A stretch of 13,425 bases of DNA from Parachlamydiales bacterium (lineage in GTDB: Bacteria; Chlamydiota; Chlamydiia; Chlamydiales; JAJFMK01): the NCBI GenBank assembly GCA_020050175.1, contig JAGVKY010000057.1:1-13425 (forward strand), read 5' to 3'. The notes under the pieces were generated by a model. That model did no database searches. It saw only the letters and a program-made list of their open reading frames with translations, and was not told the origin of the DNA. Position numbers and translations under genes: made by a program. Position 1 is the first letter of the stretch. Every line of letters starts with the position of its first letter. This document shows, in pieces, positions 13,207 to 13,425 of the stretch.

Positions 13207-13425
13207 TTATGTGAAAACTTGGAAAAGCATTCCTGTTATAAATACTATTGCAGAAAGATTTAACCAACATCGGACTTTTTTCGTTTTATCAAATTGAATG
13301 CCAAGGCTTTCCAAAAGATCGAATAGAACGTAAGCGTCAGCTGAAGCACAGGTTGACTTAGATTCAACCATTACAAGCTTAGATTTGTTTAGAGGTTGCC
13401 CAGTGATCAGGAAGTAGCTCGGCAA
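13207..13425 (-). CDS. Unidentified protein, 5' end cut by window edge
   Basis: The minus-strand frame is open from the window edge at 13425 to a stop at 13207-13209 (72 codons). The protein segment starts (L/M)PSYFLITGQPLNKSKLVMV and includes CASADAYVLFDLLESLGIQF, then ends with a hydrophobic stretch (LSAIVFITGMLFQVF). I do not recognise it. The TTG at the edge need not be the true start. The interior reads like real protein, but it may be the tail of a larger gene or a decayed one. Confidence 0.35.
   Translation of the reverse strand: MPSYFLITGQPLNKSKLVMVESKSTCASADAYVLFDLLESLGIQFDKTKKVRCWLNLSAIVFITGMLFQVFT

Noticed and set aside
13207..13425. Right-edge frame as a transposase remnant
   Set aside because: No DDE-type motif or terminal inverted repeat could be recognised.

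Overview
The window looks like part of a bacterial chromosome of moderate-to-low GC. The likeliest source is a member of the Chlamydiae, probably an environmental or amoeba-associated lineage. This rests on a combination of recalled family patterns: a short P-type metal ATPase paired with a VIT/CCC1-type transporter, a cysteine- and proline-rich outer membrane protein, and a DNA-binding protein with a histone-H1-like basic tail. There is no rRNA or other phylogenetic marker, so the assignment is an inference. No tRNA, rRNA, CRISPR array or intact insertion sequence was seen.

Left part (1-2400): a minus-strand pair of metal transporters lies next to a plus-strand stress-type envelope protein. 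The pair is a VIT/CCC1-like protein whose end overlaps the start of a metal P-type ATPase that runs off the left edge. The envelope protein joins a CsbD-like domain, one membrane helix and a BON domain, and is closed by a strong intrinsic terminator.

Middle (2400-5000): a HigB/HigA-type toxin-antitoxin pair is preceded by a palindrome that could be its operator. A small membrane protein made of two copies of one hairpin-like unit follows. It converges stop-to-stop with a minus-strand amidase-signature enzyme. Short matching sequences lie on both sides of the amidase gene, pointing to a past rearrangement.

Centre and right (5000-12200): a long co-directional run encodes a 1517-residue Rhs/YD-repeat polymorphic toxin. 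It has a signal peptide, a conserved Rhs core end, a hydrophobic linker and a small C-terminal tip with a SLHPDL...PHWDY motif. Directly behind it are two AT-rich genes of unknown family (the first overlaps the rhs stop, the second starts one base after the first). Both are immunity candidates. An SRPBCC-fold protein and a site-2-protease-family (M50) metalloprotease with a TPR-like tail follow. Base composition changes sharply at the Rhs core/tip junction, as expected if the tip and immunity genes were exchanged as a cassette.

Right edge (12200-13425): a secreted Cys/Pro-rich outer membrane beta-barrel protein has its own terminator and a possible upstream operator. A minus-strand unidentified reading frame is cut by the window edge.

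The strongest candidate for an undescribed system is the rhs-tip-immunity module at about 9000-11100, especially its two unassigned partner proteins.
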